Assembly: GCA_965227095.1 (NCBI GenBank)
Contig: CBDDFL010000002.1
Coordinates: forward strand, 558,001-622,000
Direction of reading: 5' to 3'
Source: JANQMY01 sp965227095
GTDB lineage: Bacteria > Pseudomonadota > Alphaproteobacteria > JANQMY01
DNA length: 64,000 bases
Shown here: positions 51,794 to 61,114 of the stretch, one piece after another
Numbering within the stretch: the first letter of the stretch is position 1
Layout of the letters: every line of letters starts with the position of its first letter
Position numbers and translations under genes: made by a program
The notes under the pieces: model-generated
Database searches by the model: none
What the model saw: the letters and a program-made list of their open reading frames with translations, nothing else
Told to the model about the DNA's origin: nothing

Positions 51794-54130
51794 TTATTCG
51801 CTTGTTGCCTTCCTAGCGAAAATAAACTCACCGCCCTCGTCGCCCGCCTCAAAGATCACGCCATATTGCGGCGTGTTCGGACTATTGTTGATGACCGAGA
51901 TGCGGAAATTTGAGAACAGCTGATCAGCCGGCACATAAGGATTGGTGTTCTCGTCCAATTGTTTGACCAAATATTCGAGGAAAACACTTCGGTCCGGCAC
52001 TTCCGTCAGGGTGCCGCTGGTCATCGCTTTTCGGCTTGGTTTGTCATAAAGCTCTTTCACCGCGCGGTTCGCTTCGGCAATGCCGCCGCGTGTTTTAAAG
52101 ATGCCGCCGCTGAAGCAGGCATCGGCGATGACGAGTGTATGCTTGCTCTGTAACCGCTTGATCTGATCACGGATTTCCCCATTGCTAATCCAATTGGCAG
52201 AGCTGAGAGCTTGAGAGTCTTTGGGCAGCCAATAACCTTGTTCGATCAGCTCGTCCCATTGGCCATGCCCCGCATAGAAGATGATGACGCTGTCGTTTTC
52301 GGTAACCTTGGAAGCGAGGGCATTGATTTCATCATAGATTGTCGTGCGCACCGGGTTTTCGACCAGTGTCACGTTTTCAGGTTCGAAATCATAATCGGCG
52401 AGCAGAACGTCCCGCAATTCGCGCGCGTCGCTGATAGGGTTGTCCAGATCGACCAAACTGTCATCGTCATAGTCTTGAATCGCGATCAGAAGCGCGAAAT
52501 TGTCGCCTTCGCGGATTTCGGCCTCGACTTCCGGATCTAAAGACCCAACACCGCGGGTCGCGTCATCGTCAGTGGAGGAAATGTCATCCTCTGTCGCGGT
52601 TTCGCGCACGACGACAATGTTGAAGTCCGTTACATTGTCCTTCAAATCGGTTGCTGACACGGTGATGGCATTCTCGCCAAACGCTAATCGAACGGTTTTC
52701 GTGAATTCACCCGCCGCGGTAACGGCAGCCTCTTCACCGTTCACGGTGATCTCGAAAATGCCGCTTTCGTCGTCGGCGATCCCTTCGATCTTAATTTCTT
52801 TGTCCGTGTGCGTGACACGGGCACCGGGGTCAACCCGTGGTGCGGTTAGGACAATTTGAGGTGGTTGTGTGTCATTCGCAACGGTTTCGACACCAGTGTC
52901 TGCGTCGTCCTCTTCGACAATCACTTCCGGAAGTTCTTCTTCGACTGTTTCCTCAGGCAGGAATTTTGCCTCAAGAGTGTCTACATTCAACGCGATGGTG
53001 CTTGAAAATTTCAAACGATCGCGCGGGGTGGGGAAGCGCGTATAGCTCTTACCCGCATTGTGGAACCGAAAATAAAGATGAGCGATGTTGTTGTCCGGCC
53101 CAAGCTCGCTCTTTGGAATGGTGTAAACCCAAACGGGATGAGGCTGCGGTTTGTTCGCCGTGGGCACAAAGCGTGCCGACATGGTCGCCGCGGATGAGAA
53201 TCCGCTGCAGCCGGTGGACGAGGTTTCGGTCAACAAATATTGCGTGCAAATTTTATCAGCGGACCCGCCGGCGGTGCCATAGGCCACATCCACATTGCGT
53301 GTCACTGTTCCGTTTTGGTCAACGTCTACGCCGATACTTACAAAATCCGTGTTCGGGAAACTGCCGCCCAAATTGTTGGTTGTGTCACCAATCGCTTCCA
53401 AAATGAACTGAAGCCGTGTTTCGCTTTTTCGGACCGAAATCAGGTGGTCGTCCGTGCGAACCAATTCGCCGGTCACACCTGTTGGATTTGGAAGCCGCGG
53501 GTCTGTGATCACCTTTGGTTCGCGAATGAGGTCTTTGCGGCGCTGTAGATAGCTGAGGATGCGACCAAAATGGAGTGTGGTCACTTTTGAAAACGATTGG
53601 GTCGACCGGCTCGGTGTTGGCAGCTGTGTGTATCCGCGACCGGCTTCGTAGATTTTGAAGGTCAAATGAGCGAAGGCCCCATTCTTGGAAATTTCTTCCT
53701 TAGGCAGGGTGTAGGTCCAAACAGGGTGGGCACTCTCATTGAATTTGGTGGCTTTAAATTCCGACGTGACGGTGGCGGTCGTCGGCAGACCAGAACAACT
53801 TGTCGATGTGGTTTCGGTCAAAAGATACTGAGCACAAATCTTATCGGGCGCACCACGGGAAAGTCCGTAGGCGACATCCACGTTGGAATCGACCCGGCCA
53901 TTCTGGTTGACGTCGACGCGAATGTTCGAAAAGTCCACGGCGGGAAAATTGCCGCCGAGATTGTTTGTGGTATCGGCGATCGATTCAATAACAATAACCG
54001 CATTGTCGCCGACAACCTCGGCCGTTACCACCATGCGGTCTGATTTCGCCAGAATAACCCCATCTGCATGAGCAGCCAGAGGTATCAAGGCCAAGATAAG
54101 ACCAACAAACGCTGCAAACACCCGTTCCAT
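51794..54130 (-). CDS. Exported caspase-like protein with duplicated N-terminal domain
   Basis: The 778-residue protein has a signal peptide (FAAFVGLILALIPLAAHA). Residues about 26-190 and 226-390 are two copies of one domain, sharing DTTNNLGG, NVDVAYG, DKIC-QYLLTET and a DVNQNG or DVDQNG Ca-loop-like motif. An acidic linker (about 394-413) and a bacterial Ig-like domain (about 424-510) follow. Residues 545-775 are a C14 caspase-like domain, with dyad H622 in IIFYAGHGQWDE and C672 in VIADACFSGGIF. The domain order suggests a secreted protease with binding modules. It is divergent from a second caspase-like gene. Confidence 0.85.
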   Translation of the reverse strand: MERVFAAFVGLILALIPLAAHADGVILAKSDRMVVTAEVVGDNAVIVIESIADTTNNLGGNFPAVDFSNIRVDVNQNGRVDSNVDVAYGLSRGAPDKICAQYLLTETTSTSCSGLPTTATVTSEFKATKFNESAHPVWTYTLPKEEISKNGAFAHLTFKIYEAGRGYTQLPTPSRSTQSFSKVTTLHFGRILSYLQRRKDLIREPKVITDPRLPNPTGVTGELVRTDDHLISVRKSETRLQFILEAIGDTTNNLGGSFPNTDFVSIGVDVDQNGTVTRNVDVAYGTAGGSADKICTQYLLTETSSTGCSGFSSAATMSARFVPTANKPQPHPVWVYTIPKSELGPDNNIAHLYFRFHNAGKSYTRFPTPRDRLKFSSTIALNVDTLEAKFLPEETVEEELPEVIVEEDDADTGVETVANDTQPPQIVLTAPRVDPGARVTHTDKEIKIEGIADDESGIFEITVNGEEAAVTAAGEFTKTVRLAFGENAITVSATDLKDNVTDFNIVVVRETATEDDISSTDDDATRGVGSLDPEVEAEIREGDNFALLIAIQDYDDDSLVDLDNPISDARELRDVLLADYDFEPENVTLVENPVRTTIYDEINALASKVTENDSVIIFYAGHGQWDELIEQGYWLPKDSQALSSANWISNGEIRDQIKRLQSKHTLVIADACFSGGIFKTRGGIAEANRAVKELYDKPSRKAMTSGTLTEVPDRSVFLEYLVKQLDENTNPYVPADQLFSNFRISVINNSPNTPQYGVIFEAGDEGGEFIFARKATSE

Positions 54131-54344
54131 GATATTCCCCCACCAAGGACCGACGCCAAACGAAACCTGAATGTGATGGTCCAGAGTATAGCAAGGGATG
54201 AAGTGGGGGGTAAGGACCTGAATGCGTGATCTTTGTCACCGATCGGGCGGTCTGCCAGGTCGATTTAGGCGAAAAGGGCCCGTTTGTACCGCTGGTACCA
54301 TCACACCAACGTCAAGATTTGCCTCTAGCCTTATTGGGAGTAAG

Positions 54345-56420
54345 ATGGTCTGCACACCTAAGAGAGGGGGACTTACGGTGGGAGCGTGGGCGCGTTTTGT
54401 AGCTATCTGTGCGGGTTTTGCTGCATTTTTGCTGGATTCTAGTTTCGCAAGTGATGTCTGCCCCAGGGGAGAGGTTGAGCGCACCAGCGGTTCCGCGCGC
54501 CATGCGGTTATTATTGGCATCAATGATTATCAGCTTGATGAAATTCCAGATCTCAATGGTGCGGTGCGCGATAGTGAGCGAATGCTCTCTCTCCTAACGG
54601 GGGCAAATGGCTACAATTTTCCCAAACAGAACATATGCCATCTGAAAAACGATGAAGCTTCCTACGACAGTGTCGTCGCCTCTATCCAAGATTGGCTAGT
54701 TCCACGCTTGGACGCGGAAGACGAAGTCGTCATCTATTTCGCCGGCCATGGAAGTCAGTTGCGTGAACGCGACGAGACGGATGAGCCGGATGGGCTGGAT
54801 GAAACCCTTGTTCTTTATGATTCAACGCGCCTCGATCGTCAGCTCACAGATGATGAGTTCAATGCCTTGCTCGCGCAAGTGCATAGCAAGACCCAGAACA
54901 TCACCGTCATCTTAGACAGCTGCAATTCTGCAACGGCAACGCGGGCCGCAAACAATACAGCTCGGGCACGACTATGGACCCGGGATTTTGACGATGATGA
55001 ACCTGTGGGCGATCTGCCAATCTATGATGACTACGTGCCGGCGAGCTTGCCGGGTATTGTGGTTTTGTCCGCGGCCGGGGATTCCACGGCCGCTTTGGAA
55101 ACCGATGGATATGGCATTTTTACCGATGCGTTGATCGACGTACTCAGTAAATCTGACAATATCACCTACGATCAAATGGAACCGTTGGTGCGCCGATCCC
55201 TTAAGGCACGCACCTATCAGATCCCCTCCTTCCAGGGCAGTTTGGACCGCCAGGTGTTTAACGCCACAAAGACAGGGCGATCCGATGCTTGGTTCGTCAC
55301 CGGAGCAAACATTGCGGCGGTGGAAGTCCAAGGACCGTTCCTTGCAGGCGCCGGAGTTGGGGCCCTCTTTAGGATTTACGACAAAGATACAGCGATCGAA
55401 GACACCAAGGACCCGGCAAAAGCCAAGGCGACGATCGAAATTTCGCGGGGAAGTGTTTCGCAAGGAACCGGCGTCATTGTCCCGAATTCCGATACGGGCG
55501 ACATCGAAGTGGGCGATTATGCTTTTATGGTGCGTGTCAGCACGATGTTCCGTAAATTGACAGTTCGCTTCAGATCAGCGGAAGAAGACGCGGACAGTGG
55601 GTTCTCGGCGGATGACATTGCCGCATTCAGACTAGCCATTCAGAGGGACGAAGAAGCGGATCGCCTGATTGAAATAGAATCCGGAGCCGCCGAATTTGAG
55701 GTGCTGTCATCTGCGGACGATCTCCATCTGGTTGATAGCAGCGGCAAAGTGCGAAATATCTTGCCGCTTGAGGGGAGCGGCAATCCGTCCAAGCTCGCGA
55801 AATTGTTGTGGCTGCATGCCCGGCAAAAGGCTTTGTTGAGCCTGCAGGGAGAAGGCGGCGGATCTTTTCAGGACGATCAGACGCTTAAAGTGTCTTTGGT
55901 GCCGGCAGCCACAGACCGCAATATTGGCGGTTGTGTGGCTCGAGACGCAACCAATGCCGGCTGGGTCAATTCTGGCGCGAATAAGCAATACACCATCCCG
56001 AAATGTGACGGCTTTCGGGTGCGCGTGGACGTAGATGATTTTGCCCCGGTGTCGCTTCATGTGGGCGGCATTGTTGTGTCCACCGACGGCAGCATGTTCG
56101 GCTTTCCCACAGATGGGGTCGGTCCGCTGGTCGGGCCCGGGGAATCGGTGGTGTTTCCAAACACCTTCGTTGCTCAGCCGCCCTTGAATGTGGTGGATCA
56201 CATTCTGATTTTTGGCACGCAGGAAAATAATCAAGTGCGGTGGAACCTGCTGACGGAATCCGCGACCACCCGAAGTGCCAGCCGCAGTGCGAATTCAAGT
56301 GCATTGTTTCTGGCCCTAGATGACTATCTGGCGCTTGAAAAAACGCGCGGCGGATATGTGGAGGCCAGCTCCTGGACCATGTCCACAGTTCCGTTGAAAG
56401 TGGTCGGGCCGACGAACTAA
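54345..56420 (+). CDS. Exported caspase-like protein with unusual Cys motif
   Basis: The 691-residue protein has a signal-like segment (VGAWARFVAICAGFAAFLL, to SFASDV) and a C14 caspase domain at residues 50-330: RHAVIIGINDYQLDEIPDLNG, catalytic H135 in VIYFAGHGSQLRERDE, and C193 in ILDSCNSATATR. The usual sequence after the Cys is xSG; here it is NSA, an odd change near the active site. The rest (about 345-690) is beta-rich and contains GESVVFPNTFVAQPP, like the DUF4384 domain often fused to such proteases. ATG 54345 follows GGGAG; a GTG at 54378 is also possible. It is divergent from the other caspase-like gene by 214 bases. Confidence 0.82.
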   Translation: MVCTPKRGGLTVGAWARFVAICAGFAAFLLDSSFASDVCPRGEVERTSGSARHAVIIGINDYQLDEIPDLNGAVRDSERMLSLLTGANGYNFPKQNICHLKNDEASYDSVVASIQDWLVPRLDAEDEVVIYFAGHGSQLRERDETDEPDGLDETLVLYDSTRLDRQLTDDEFNALLAQVHSKTQNITVILDSCNSATATRAANNTARARLWTRDFDDDEPVGDLPIYDDYVPASLPGIVVLSAAGDSTAALETDGYGIFTDALIDVLSKSDNITYDQMEPLVRRSLKARTYQIPSFQGSLDRQVFNATKTGRSDAWFVTGANIAAVEVQGPFLAGAGVGALFRIYDKDTAIEDTKDPAKAKATIEISRGSVSQGTGVIVPNSDTGDIEVGDYAFMVRVSTMFRKLTVRFRSAEEDADSGFSADDIAAFRLAIQRDEEADRLIEIESGAAEFEVLSSADDLHLVDSSGKVRNILPLEGSGNPSKLAKLLWLHARQKALLSLQGEGGGSFQDDQTLKVSLVPAATDRNIGGCVARDATNAGWVNSGANKQYTIPKCDGFRVRVDVDDFAPVSLHVGGIVVSTDGSMFGFPTDGVGPLVGPGESVVFPNTFVAQPPLNVVDHILIFGTQENNQVRWNLLTESATTRSASRSANSSALFLALDDYLALEKTRGGYVEASSWTMSTVPLKVVGPTN

Positions 56421-56458
56421 CTTGGCATGGCCCCCAAGGGAACACGACCACACTATCG

Positions 56459-57223
56459 CTAGTTCGTGTTTTCTAACCGCTCATACGCTTTGACCAGAGA
56501 CTTATAAGGCGACACATAGGTGTTGCGTGGACGCCCTTCCGCGTCTTTGATCGGTGCGTTCATATCGAAATGAAGATGCAAGGTGGTAAGCGCCGTCCCA
56601 AAGTCGCGTGACACCATGCCAATGCGGTCGCCGGCCTTCACGCGGTCGCCCTTGGATACGGCCAAGGCCGCCATTTCCAGATGAAGATAGCGATATCGAA
56701 TGCCCGTTTTTTCGCCTAAGAGGTAGACAGAATATTTGCCAAGATAGGTGACGCGGCCATCTTCGGCTGCAACCGCCCAATGGGTTTTGTCCTCGCACGT
56801 GGCTGGCCGAATGTCTTGCCCCTGGTGTCCGCCCCCTGTTGGGCAGCCGCGGACCACCCGGCTTCGGGATTCGCAAAAATTATCATGCCAGGGAAGGCTA
56901 TAGTTTCTGGGGTCGCATTCGCAGATAGCGGTAGTGCAGTCATTGGCGCCGAAAGATCCGCCCACGCCATAAATCTGAGAATTCAAAAAAGCGGGTCCAC
57001 TTTCCAACGGAAAGCGCATGTTGGGGGAATAGACGGTACTGTCATTGTTGCCCGGTCCGCTATTGCTTGGCACCAGGGATCCCGGCGGTGTGTGATCGAC
57101 GCTTGGCGTGTCCGGTGTGGTTGGAGTGTCAGGATCAGGTGTGTCGTTATCTGGGGCGGGGCCGCAGGTCGCAAGGCCGAGCAACAGGGCGAACGCTAAA
57201 ATAGGAAACAAACGCGGCATCAT
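56459..57223 (-). CDS. M23 family metallopeptidase, predicted lipoprotein
   Basis: The 254-residue protein has a lipoprotein-like signal (RLFPILAFALLLGLATC, Cys20; Thr before Cys is atypical) and a Pro/Asp/Thr-rich linker to about residue 50. The LytM domain that follows has an apparently full zinc site: H133 and D137 in GGGHQGQDIRP, H181 in YRYLHLEM and H216/H218 in LHLHFDMN. It should cut peptide cross-bridges of peptidoglycan or activate amidases. Several Cys at residues 96-127 may pair. The ATG at 57223 overlaps the upstream stop as ATGA, so it is coupled to the unknown exported protein gene. Confidence 0.88.
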   Translation of the reverse strand: MMPRLFPILAFALLLGLATCGPAPDNDTPDPDTPTTPDTPSVDHTPPGSLVPSNSGPGNNDSTVYSPNMRFPLESGPAFLNSQIYGVGGSFGANDCTTAICECDPRNYSLPWHDNFCESRSRVVRGCPTGGGHQGQDIRPATCEDKTHWAVAAEDGRVTYLGKYSVYLLGEKTGIRYRYLHLEMAALAVSKGDRVKAGDRIGMVSRDFGTALTTLHLHFDMNAPIKDAEGRPRNTYVSPYKSLVKAYERLENTN

Positions 57224-57804
57224 GGCTTTGGTTTCCCGATCGGTTGCAATTTGTTTTTGATGTTGTTGTCGGTAAAGCCCGGATTGGCGCATCGCCGGTC
57301 GCCCGGCCGCATACATTCCACCGTAATGATGTAGGGAATGCCGTAGATCGTAACGGAAGATTCGGCAAGCTGCATCTCCTCGTCATAGACAAAATCAAGG
57401 GACAGCGATTGCAGAACGGCCGCAAAATCTTTGGATGTGGTCACCGGTACTTCATAGGCAACGGTTGTGCCCACCACTTCAACCGCAATGTCGTCCGTGG
57501 TGGAACTGGCGGAATATTGAAAATCACTGACCTTGTAAAAAATCACATTCTCCAAAAAAGGGCGCGTTTTCGGCACCAAGACCGGGAAGGTGAGGTCTTC
57601 AATTTCCGTGTAGTTCGTTTTCTCCGCATCGAAGGCAACACCTTCTTCGGCAAAAAATTGATCTGGGGGCAGAGCGAAGTCTTCAAGTGCGCGCGGGCCG
57701 AGGTCAGCCGTCAGGTCCACACGCCGGGGCACATCTTCTTGTGCTTGGGTGCCGCTGGCGACCAAGAGCATTGCTGTAATGGTGGTCAGAAAAAAAGTCC
57801 TCAA
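57220..57804 (-). CDS. Exported protein of unknown function
   Basis: The start is probably a TTG at 57804 with GGGGGAG before it, giving 194 residues with a signal peptide (RTFFLTTITAMLLVASGTQA, cleaved before QEDVP). The frame is open for 22 more codons but these overlap the upstream hydrolase gene. The mature part has VPRRVDLTADLGPRALEDFALPP split around residues 25-47, many acidic residues and two late cysteines (VECMRPGDRRCANPG). I do not recognise the family. It is coupled by ATGA to the M23 peptidase gene, and both follow the DUF900-type hydrolase, so the three products may act together in the envelope. Confidence 0.6.
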   Translation of the reverse strand: MRTFFLTTITAMLLVASGTQAQEDVPRRVDLTADLGPRALEDFALPPDQFFAEEGVAFDAEKTNYTEIEDLTFPVLVPKTRPFLENVIFYKVSDFQYSASSTTDDIAVEVVGTTVAYEVPVTTSKDFAAVLQSLSLDFVYDEEMQLAESSVTIYGIPYIITVECMRPGDRRCANPGFTDNNIKNKLQPIGKPKP

Positions 57805-57832
57805 AACAGCTCCCCCAATGGTGTGTTCCGGT

Positions 57833-59437
57833 TCAGCAAACAAGTGCCGTGGCGCCACATGGTTGAACACGCCAGAATGTCATGCCCATCGGATTTGTTG
57901 CGGGTACGAGGCCGCGGTCTTCCGCCCGCAGACCCGTGTCGATCAATAAATCAATATCCATCAGAACGGTTTGGCTGTCAGCAAAATAGCCGTGTCCCAA
58001 AAAGTCGGACGGGACCAAAGACGCATCGATCGATTCGATGTTCGGAATAACGGCGATGCCGTCCCGCGTGTCGCCCAACCGAGTAAGGTCGCTGCGTAAG
58101 CGGCGCGAGGCCCCAAGGGCTTTATCGTTTGACGAGGCATACAGTGTGGTGCCTTGCCCCATGCTGGTCACCGCCTCGGCGATTTGTTTGAAGACTTCCA
58201 CATCGATGTCCGGCGCGGCGAGCATGATTTGATTGAACAGCGGCCCTTCCATCTCATCGCGTTGTTGATGCAGCGCCTTCAGCGCATTGGTCATGGCGCG
58301 GTTGCCCATGCTGTGGGCAATGATATGCACGGTTTCAGCGCCGGTATCTCGGGCCACCATGTTCAGGAACTCGGACAAATAGGGGACCGTGCGCTGGACC
58401 ATGGTTTCGTCGCGCGCGTAAGACAAAAGCTGTCCCCGCGACGGCCAACTGTAAAAAATCGGCGCGCCCGCGAACTTCATGTCATAGGCCATTTGGGCCG
58501 TTCGGCGGGCGGCGTCTTCGAAGGTTACGTTGTAACCATGCACGAACACAAAAGCTTCCCGTGAGTCCGCTTTTTGCATGTAACGTTCAAGCGCGCTTTG
58601 GAATGTGTTCTGATCAAGCTCATCGACACTGCGCAAGATCACATGCCGTTCCGGATTGGGGCGAAACTCCAAACGCCAAATAGAGGGGCTTTCCAGTTCG
58701 CCATAAGTGTGGGATGCGGGGATCGTCACGGTCGCAACACCCAAATGCAGCGCACCGTCTTGGTCGGCCGTGTATTGGATAGTGCCGTTGGTCATCTCTG
58801 GTGCGCGGTCGGTCCCGTAAAACACATCGATTTCACTATGGCCGCTGGCGCCTGCTTCGCCCACGCCACGGGACTTGGCAATCACGATGTCGCCGGACCC
58901 CGGTGCTTCCAGCGCTTCCACCTGACGCTTGGCCCGGCCTTCGGCATAGACCTGATCGGCTTCCGCTGGCTTGCCACTCAAGCCCAAGGCGGAGGCGAGA
59001 CGGAAACGGGCATCTGCGGCGGCGACACCGGAATCGTCCTCGCTGTCAGCGTAGGAGTCCACCACTTCGCGATAGAGTTTGATGGCGGCGCCCCAATTCT
59101 GAGCCTCCGCTTCCAAACGCGCCAAATTGTTGATGGCGTCTAAAAGATCCTGATCCCCTTCAGCGGAGGACGCGCGTGCCTCATCGAGAGCGCGGACGGC
59201 CAATTCGCGCGCGCAAACGGCATCGCCGGCGGCGTATAGATCAACGACCTTTTCGTTGAGCGCCGACACCGACATGGACCCCACCGGCGCGCAGCCATCT
59301 GCGGCGGACGGGCCCTCGCCACGATCGACAATCACCGGCGGATCGCCCAGCAGGCCACCGAACCGCGCACCGGCAAGGCCTAGCGTTGCGATCACCACGA
59401 TTCCGAGTGAAAAAACCAAACCCCTCAGAAAAGACAT
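57833..59437 (-). CDS. Membrane-anchored TPR and alpha/beta hydrolase (DUF900) protein
   Basis: The 534-residue protein has an N-terminal anchor (FLRGLVFSLGIVVIATLGLAG), helical repeats resembling TPR at about residues 55-175, and a DUF900 hydrolase domain from about 200. Domain marks are DVFYGTDRAPE, FVFVHGYNVTFEDAARRTAQM, IFYSWPSRG and the nucleophile S376 in HIIAHSMGNRAM. A late catalytic His lies in GHGYFADS near residue 482. DUF900 proteins are esterase/lipase-like and poorly characterised. The ATG at 59437 has GGGGGA upstream; 24 further in-frame codons are rejected. It is the first gene of a minus-strand set with the unknown protein and the M23 peptidase. Confidence 0.82.
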   Translation of the reverse strand: MSFLRGLVFSLGIVVIATLGLAGARFGGLLGDPPVIVDRGEGPSAADGCAPVGSMSVSALNEKVVDLYAAGDAVCARELAVRALDEARASSAEGDQDLLDAINNLARLEAEAQNWGAAIKLYREVVDSYADSEDDSGVAAADARFRLASALGLSGKPAEADQVYAEGRAKRQVEALEAPGSGDIVIAKSRGVGEAGASGHSEIDVFYGTDRAPEMTNGTIQYTADQDGALHLGVATVTIPASHTYGELESPSIWRLEFRPNPERHVILRSVDELDQNTFQSALERYMQKADSREAFVFVHGYNVTFEDAARRTAQMAYDMKFAGAPIFYSWPSRGQLLSYARDETMVQRTVPYLSEFLNMVARDTGAETVHIIAHSMGNRAMTNALKALHQQRDEMEGPLFNQIMLAAPDIDVEVFKQIAEAVTSMGQGTTLYASSNDKALGASRRLRSDLTRLGDTRDGIAVIPNIESIDASLVPSDFLGHGYFADSQTVLMDIDLLIDTGLRAEDRGLVPATNPMGMTFWRVQPCGATALVC

Positions 59438-59720
59438 CGATCCCCCCGATCCATTATGTCCTTCGAGCCTGTTGAGGCATTTCATGCCTGACGCAAGCCC
59501 AAGCGGCATCTTGCGCGCACCCGGTGAGGTGGTTGTTCCTGAGATGCCAATAGCAGGCTAATTACCGGCTCATTATGGCGCTAAATCGCGTCGCTTCCAA
59601 GAAAAACAAAGGATGTGGCGGTTGATTGCGGTCGTTTATGTAGCGGGAAACACACATGTGAGGGGGCGCTTACAGCGTCTGGTTTTCGGCGGCGCCTTAT
59701 CTACCGTGAACCGGTGGTGC

Positions 59721-60344
59721 TTAGTCCGCCGGTGGGGCTAAGTGCCGAAAAAGAGTCTGAGCAAGCTCTGTCTCAACGGCCTGGTCTGTGCGGGCGATCA
59801 ACATAGGATTATTGAGACCTTGGGTCATGACCAGCAGAGCATCGGCCATGACAATCGGATCGCCTTGCCGGATATGTCCTGACTTTTGTCCAAGATCTAT
59901 GAAGCGCCGGTAGTGATCAACTGCCGTGGCTTGCCTGTATCGGAACGCATCACGGATCGTTTTATGTGCAGGAAGCAGCGTCAGGGCCAGTCGAAAAATC
60001 AAGGCGTACTCTCGAAAATAGGCGATGCACCGACCGGTGAACTCCCGGCAGACCTCTTCTAATCCGTCATCAAGCAATTGCTCTATGCGCAGGCCGTTCT
60101 GAGTAACGATCATCAGCTCATCCAGGGCGATTGCAAAGCTTGCGGCAACCGCATCTTCCTTGGTGGGGAAGTAATTGAAGAACGTTGCTGGTGAGCTGTT
60201 TGCCCGAGCGGCCACCCGATCCGCCGTGAAAGTCCCGTTCGTGCATATTTCGTCGAGTGTGGCCTGGGCCAGGCGGTCAAAGGTGCGTTGCGCTTTGCCA
60301 CCCTCTGGGCGTTGGGTGGCCGGTTCTGCTAGGTCAATCGTCAT
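59721..60344 (-). CDS. TetR family transcriptional regulator
   Basis: The 207-residue protein has a TetR helix-turn-helix, with ATLDEICTNGTFTADRVAARA then SSPATFFNYFPTKEDAVAASF (the second shown from residue about 50), and a C-terminal helical domain ending in TELAQTLFRHLAPP. ATG 60344 is used; an in-frame TTG six codons earlier lacks a ribosome-binding site. It is divergent from the nitroreductase-led operon across 95 bases and is the probable regulator of it. TetR members of this type respond to acyl-CoA or aromatic ligands. The 283-base gap to its left (59438-59720) shows nothing recognisable. Confidence 0.9.
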   Translation of the reverse strand: MTIDLAEPATQRPEGGKAQRTFDRLAQATLDEICTNGTFTADRVAARANSSPATFFNYFPTKEDAVAASFAIALDELMIVTQNGLRIEQLLDDGLEEVCREFTGRCIAYFREYALIFRLALTLLPAHKTIRDAFRYRQATAVDHYRRFIDLGQKSGHIRQGDPIVMADALLVMTQGLNNPMLIARTDQAVETELAQTLFRHLAPPAD

Positions 60345-60439
60345 TATTGAGTTTATATCCAAAAAAATAATAAAAAACTAGAGCTTGACTACAGAAATAG
60401 ACTGCGGCAGGGTCAGGCCTCCAGAAAAGGGGAGGTCCT

Positions 60440-61102
60440 ATGTCTGCAGATGCGCTTTATGAGTTGATGAGCACCCAACGGGCAATCCGCCGATTGCGCA
60501 GTGATCCTATTCCGGATGATGTGATGAAGCGCATTCTGACCGCGGCAACGTGGGCGCCCTCTGGCGGCAACCAACAGCCCTGGCGCATGGTTCTGGTGCG
60601 GGACGGGGCGAAGAAGAAAGCGCTTGGTGAAATGTACACGGCGCTTTGGGAAAAGTTCGCGGCCATGTATCGCAAGCGGTTCGAAGGCCTCAGCCCGGAA
60701 GAGCAAGCCAAGGAAGAAAAAACCATCGCCGCCGGTGATTATCTGTGCGCGCATTTTCACGAAGTGCCGGCCGTTGCCATTGTCTGCTTCAACCCAAAAA
60801 TGATGGCCGTGACCGATGCGGGCCAAGACCGTGTTTCGGTTGTTGGCGGCGGGTCGGTCTATCCAGCCGTACAGAACCTTATGTTGGCATGCCGCGCGGA
60901 AGGCGTCGGTTGTGTGCTGACCACGCTTTTATGCCAAGTGGAAAGCGAGGTGAAATCTCTGCTGGACCTGCCCGACAATTGGTACACCTGTGCCGCCGTG
61001 CCCATGGGGTATCCGGTCGGTGGCGGGTATGGCCCCATCAAACGTCTTGGGGCGGACGACTTGGTTTTTGAAGACAGTTGGAAAAACAAGATCTCATTTT
61101 AA
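60440..61102 (+). CDS. Nitroreductase family protein
   Basis: The 220-residue FMN protein has MSTQRAIRRLRSDPIPDDVM at the N-terminus (Arg pair for FMN phosphate), AATWAPSGGNQQPWRMVLVR at about 32-51 and the C-terminal EGVGCVLTTLLCQ and PMGYPVGGGYGPIKR. It uses FMN and NAD(P)H for two-electron reductions; it could also supply reduced flavin to the next gene product, a two-component-type monooxygenase. That role is inference. A GGGGAGG site precedes the ATG, and the next gene starts 12 bases after the stop. It is related to the nitroreductase at 1731-2414. Confidence 0.92.
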   Translation: MSADALYELMSTQRAIRRLRSDPIPDDVMKRILTAATWAPSGGNQQPWRMVLVRDGAKKKALGEMYTALWEKFAAMYRKRFEGLSPEEQAKEEKTIAAGDYLCAHFHEVPAVAIVCFNPKMMAVTDAGQDRVSVVGGGSVYPAVQNLMLACRAEGVGCVLTTLLCQVESEVKSLLDLPDNWYTCAAVPMGYPVGGGYGPIKRLGADDLVFEDSWKNKISF

Positions 61103-61114
61103 AAGGAGCGTGTC

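Noticed and set aside
54222..54344. An upstream ATG extending the second caspase-like gene by 41 residues
   Set aside because: The extension lies in the promoter region between divergent genes, would hide the signal peptide and has no good ribosome-binding site.
51794..56420. The caspase-like pair as a classical defence island
   Set aside because: Both proteins carry export signals and there are no nucleases, phage-sensing domains or other defence genes beside them.
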